Program-made: the position numbers and the translations under genes
Shown: in pieces, positions 62,217 to 64,000 of the stretch
Numbering within the stretch: the first letter of the stretch is position 1
Layout of the letters: every line of letters begins with the position of its first letter
Notes under the pieces: generated by a model
What the model was told of the DNA's origin: nothing
Seen by the model: the letters and a program-made list of their open reading frames with translations, nothing else
Database searches by the model: none
Source of the DNA: Pseudogracilibacillus sp.
GTDB lineage: Bacteria; Bacillota; Bacilli; Bacillales; Amphibacillaceae
Assembly (NCBI GenBank): GCA_026169815.1
Contig: JAPFDT010000043.1
Coordinates: 141,118-205,117 of the forward strand
Reading direction: 5' to 3'
DNA length: 64,000 bases

Positions 62217-63503
62217 TTATGCTCTTTTTTCTAATACTTCTTCAATCGATGCTTCGATGATATCAAAGCCTTTTTGTAATCCTGCTTCGTCAATAACTAA
62301 TGGTGGTAAAAATTTGAACACTTCATCTTCAGGTCCAGATGTTTCCATCAACAGACCACGTTTGAATGCTGCATCACAAATATCGCCTGCAATGCCATCA
62401 ACATGACATGCAACACCTTGCATCATCCCACGTCCGCGCTTTTCTGCGTTTAGTGCAGGATATTTTTCTACTACTTTAGAAGTGAAATCATGCATGAGTT
62501 GAGCATTTGCTTTAATACTCTTCGTGAAATCATCATTTTCCCAATAAGACATTGCTTCTGTTGCAGCAACGAATGCTAAGTTGTTACCACGGAATGTTCC
62601 GTTATGCTCACCAGGACTCCAAACATCTAATTCACTTTTGAATAATGTAATAGCCATTGGTAGACCATAGCCACCTAGTGATTTTGATAATGTGACGATA
62701 TCTGGCGTAATACCAGCTTCTTCAAAACTAAAGAATGTTCCAGTACGGCCACATCCTGCTTGAATATCATCGACAATTAACAATATGTCGAATTTTTGGG
62801 CTATTTTTTCGATACCTTGGAGCCATTCAGCACTTGCAGCATTAATTCCACCTTCACCTTGAACGGTTTCTAAAATAATGGCTGCTGGTAAATCTACCCC
62901 ACTAGAATTGTTCGATAAATATTGATCAATTAAATTCAATGATTCTTCCGTTGAAATGAACTGATCAAATGGCATCGATACAGAGTTCGTTAATGGAATA
63001 CCAGCTCCCCCACGTTTTGCTGCGTTACCTGTAACAGCTAGCGCACCAATTGTCATACCATGAAATGCATTCGTAAAACTCATAATATTTGTACGGTTTT
63101 TAACTTTTCTCGCTAATTTTAACGCACTTTCTACTGCATTTGTACCTGTTGGTCCAGGGAACATAATTTTGTAATCTAGTTTTCTCGGTTTTAAAATCAC
63201 TTCATTAAATCGTTGTAAAAATTCACCACGTGCAGTTGACGCCATGTCTAGACTGTGTGTAATGTGGTCATTTTCAATATATTCAATGAGTAATTTTTTC
63301 ATAGCATCATTGTTATGACCGTAGTTTAATGTTCCTGCACCAGCAAAAAAGTCTACATATTCTTTACCGTTTGTATCCCATAGTTTATATCCTTTTGATT
63401 TTGTAAAAACTGTTGGGAAGCTACGGCTGTAACTTCTTACCTCTGATTCATATTGTTCAAATACATCCATATTTACAGTAGAATTTCCCGTTGCGGTATT
63501 CAT
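62217..63503 (-). CDS. ectB: L-2,4-diaminobutyrate:2-oxoglutarate aminotransferase
   Basis: 428 residues, standard EctB length. Class III PLP aminotransferase: [46 protein letters not shown], and PLP lysine in [13 protein letters not shown]. Forms diaminobutyrate from aspartate semialdehyde and glutamate. ATG 63503 follows GGAGG at 13 bases; a longer frame to 63560 would translate through that site and is unlikely. 62 bp after ectA. Confidence 0.94.
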   Translation of the reverse strand: MNTATGNSTVNMDVFEQYESEVRSYSRSFPTVFTKSKGYKLWDTNGKEYVDFFAGAGTLNYGHNNDAMKKLLIEYIENDHITHSLDMASTARGEFLQRFNEVILKPRKLDYKIMFPGPTGTNAVESALKLARKVKNRTNIMSFTNAFHGMTIGALAVTGNAAKRGGAGIPLTNSVSMPFDQFISTEESLNLIDQYLSNNSSGVDLPAAIILETVQGEGGINAASAEWLQGIEKIAQKFDILLIVDDIQAGCGRTGTFFSFEEAGITPDIVTLSKSLGGYGLPMAITLFKSELDVWSPGEHNGTFRGNNLAFVAATEAMSYWENDDFTKSIKANAQLMHDFTSKVVEKYPALNAEKRGRGMMQGVACHVDGIAGDICDAAFKRGLLMETSGPEDEVFKFLPPLVIDEAGLQKGFDIIEASIEEVLEKRA

Positions 63504-63565
63504 TAAGTTTATTAAACCTCCGTTATATTTTTCACATGTTTCTGATTTTTTAATTTTCATGTTGT

Positions 63566-64000
63566 TTATTTTTTAAAAGGGCCAACTCGATACGTCAATT
63601 CCGCCTCATGTGATGGGTCTGGAAATTGATCTTCTGAAAAACATTCAGAAATAGTACATTCTGTCTTCTGTTTCTCCGCAATCCCTTTAAAAAGATTACT
63701 AGAAGGAACGTTTGAAGGAGTTACAGTCGCTTCTAAATATTTCACATCATTGTTGCGTAATTGTTCTAGTAATTGTTCGATTAACTTTGTCGCTAAACCT
63801 AATCCTCTAAAATCAGGATCGACGGCAACTTGCCATACAAACAACGTATCTAACGAAGTAGGTTGGATAAATCCGGATACAAAGCCAATTACTTTGTCTT
63901 CACTTTCCGCTACAATTGATGTCTCATTGAAATATTTACTCCACATTAAATAACTGTAAGAAGAGTTTACATCGAGTACTTTTGACTCTTCAACAATGCG
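63566..64000 (-). CDS. ectA: L-2,4-diaminobutyrate acetyltransferase (3' part)
   Basis: The frame runs through the window edge; the visible 144 residues begin [24 protein letters not shown] and contain the GNAT acetyl-CoA site ([21 protein letters not shown]). EctA acetylates diaminobutyrate at the gamma amine, the first dedicated step after EctB. The N-terminus and the osmoregulated promoter lie outside the window. Confidence 0.93.
   Translation of the reverse strand, partial: RIVEESKVLDVNSSYSYLMWSKYFNETSIVAESEDKVIGFVSGFIQPTSLDTLFVWQVAVDPDFRGLGLATKLIEQLLEQLRNNDVKYLEATVTPSNVPSSNLFKGIAEKQKTECTISECFSEDQFPDPSHEAELTYRVGPFKK

Overview
The window is AT-rich DNA with strong AGGAGG ribosome binding sites, frequent GTG/TTG starts, Bacillus-type promoters and CcpA (cre) sites. 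Together with an ectoine cluster (ectABC), an Opu-type compatible-solute importer and proteins such as PgcA, SigL, a YhjD-like protein and CcdA, this points to a moderately halophilic or halotolerant Bacillaceae (Virgibacillus/Oceanobacillus-like). The genus is inference. I saw no rRNA, tRNA, CRISPR array or intact insertion sequence.

Layout. 1-6.7 kb: a sigma-54 island with the tail of one enhancer-binding activator, a Na+/solute symporter and a ureohydrolase behind a near-consensus -24/-12 promoter, a PAS-type activator, and rpoN itself. 6.7-12.1 kb: a LysR-controlled, cre-marked catabolic locus (MaoC hydratase; PaaK-like CoA ligase, atypical amidohydrolase, APC permease). 12.3-20.9 kb: mixed functions, including a RelA/SpoT-domain protein, a lipoprotein, a MarR regulator with its operator and a CcoN-like membrane protein, an orphan holin-endolysin pair, a chemoreceptor, a greA paralogue broken by two stops, and tlpA-ccdA. 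21-28.7 kb: pgcA, an N5-(carboxyethyl)ornithine synthase-like gene, a DASS transporter and an MFS transporter.

28.9-36.5 kb is the most coherent accessory unit, a probable erythritol/threitol catabolic regulon: a D-threitol dehydrogenase-like SDR, DeoR repressor, erythritol/L-threitol dehydrogenase-like MDR enzyme, polyol MFS permease, DhaK and DhaL (tetrulose kinase), RpiB-like isomerase and a GlpX-type bisphosphatase. Two promoters in it carry the same 10-bp-phased repeat block immediately upstream of the -35 box, and the rpiB-like leader holds eight 7-bp purine repeats.

36.8-41.1 kb: coiled-coil and small unknown proteins, CoA-disulfide reductase, an FAD monooxygenase. 42-48.4 kb: an OpuC-type ABC importer followed by a TetR regulator and a CocE/NonD-type esterase, possibly uptake and hydrolysis of a quaternary-amine ester. 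48.7-61.1 kb: VanZ, FMN glutamate synthase-like, DUF420, Crp/Fnr, lipoprotein, MBL hydrolase, aspartate dehydrogenase-like, acyltransferase, a CstR-like persulfide sensor with a rhodanese, and a MarR/DHA2 efflux pair. 61.3-64 kb: ectC, ectB and the 3' part of ectA, with ectC split from ectB by a palindromic repeat element.
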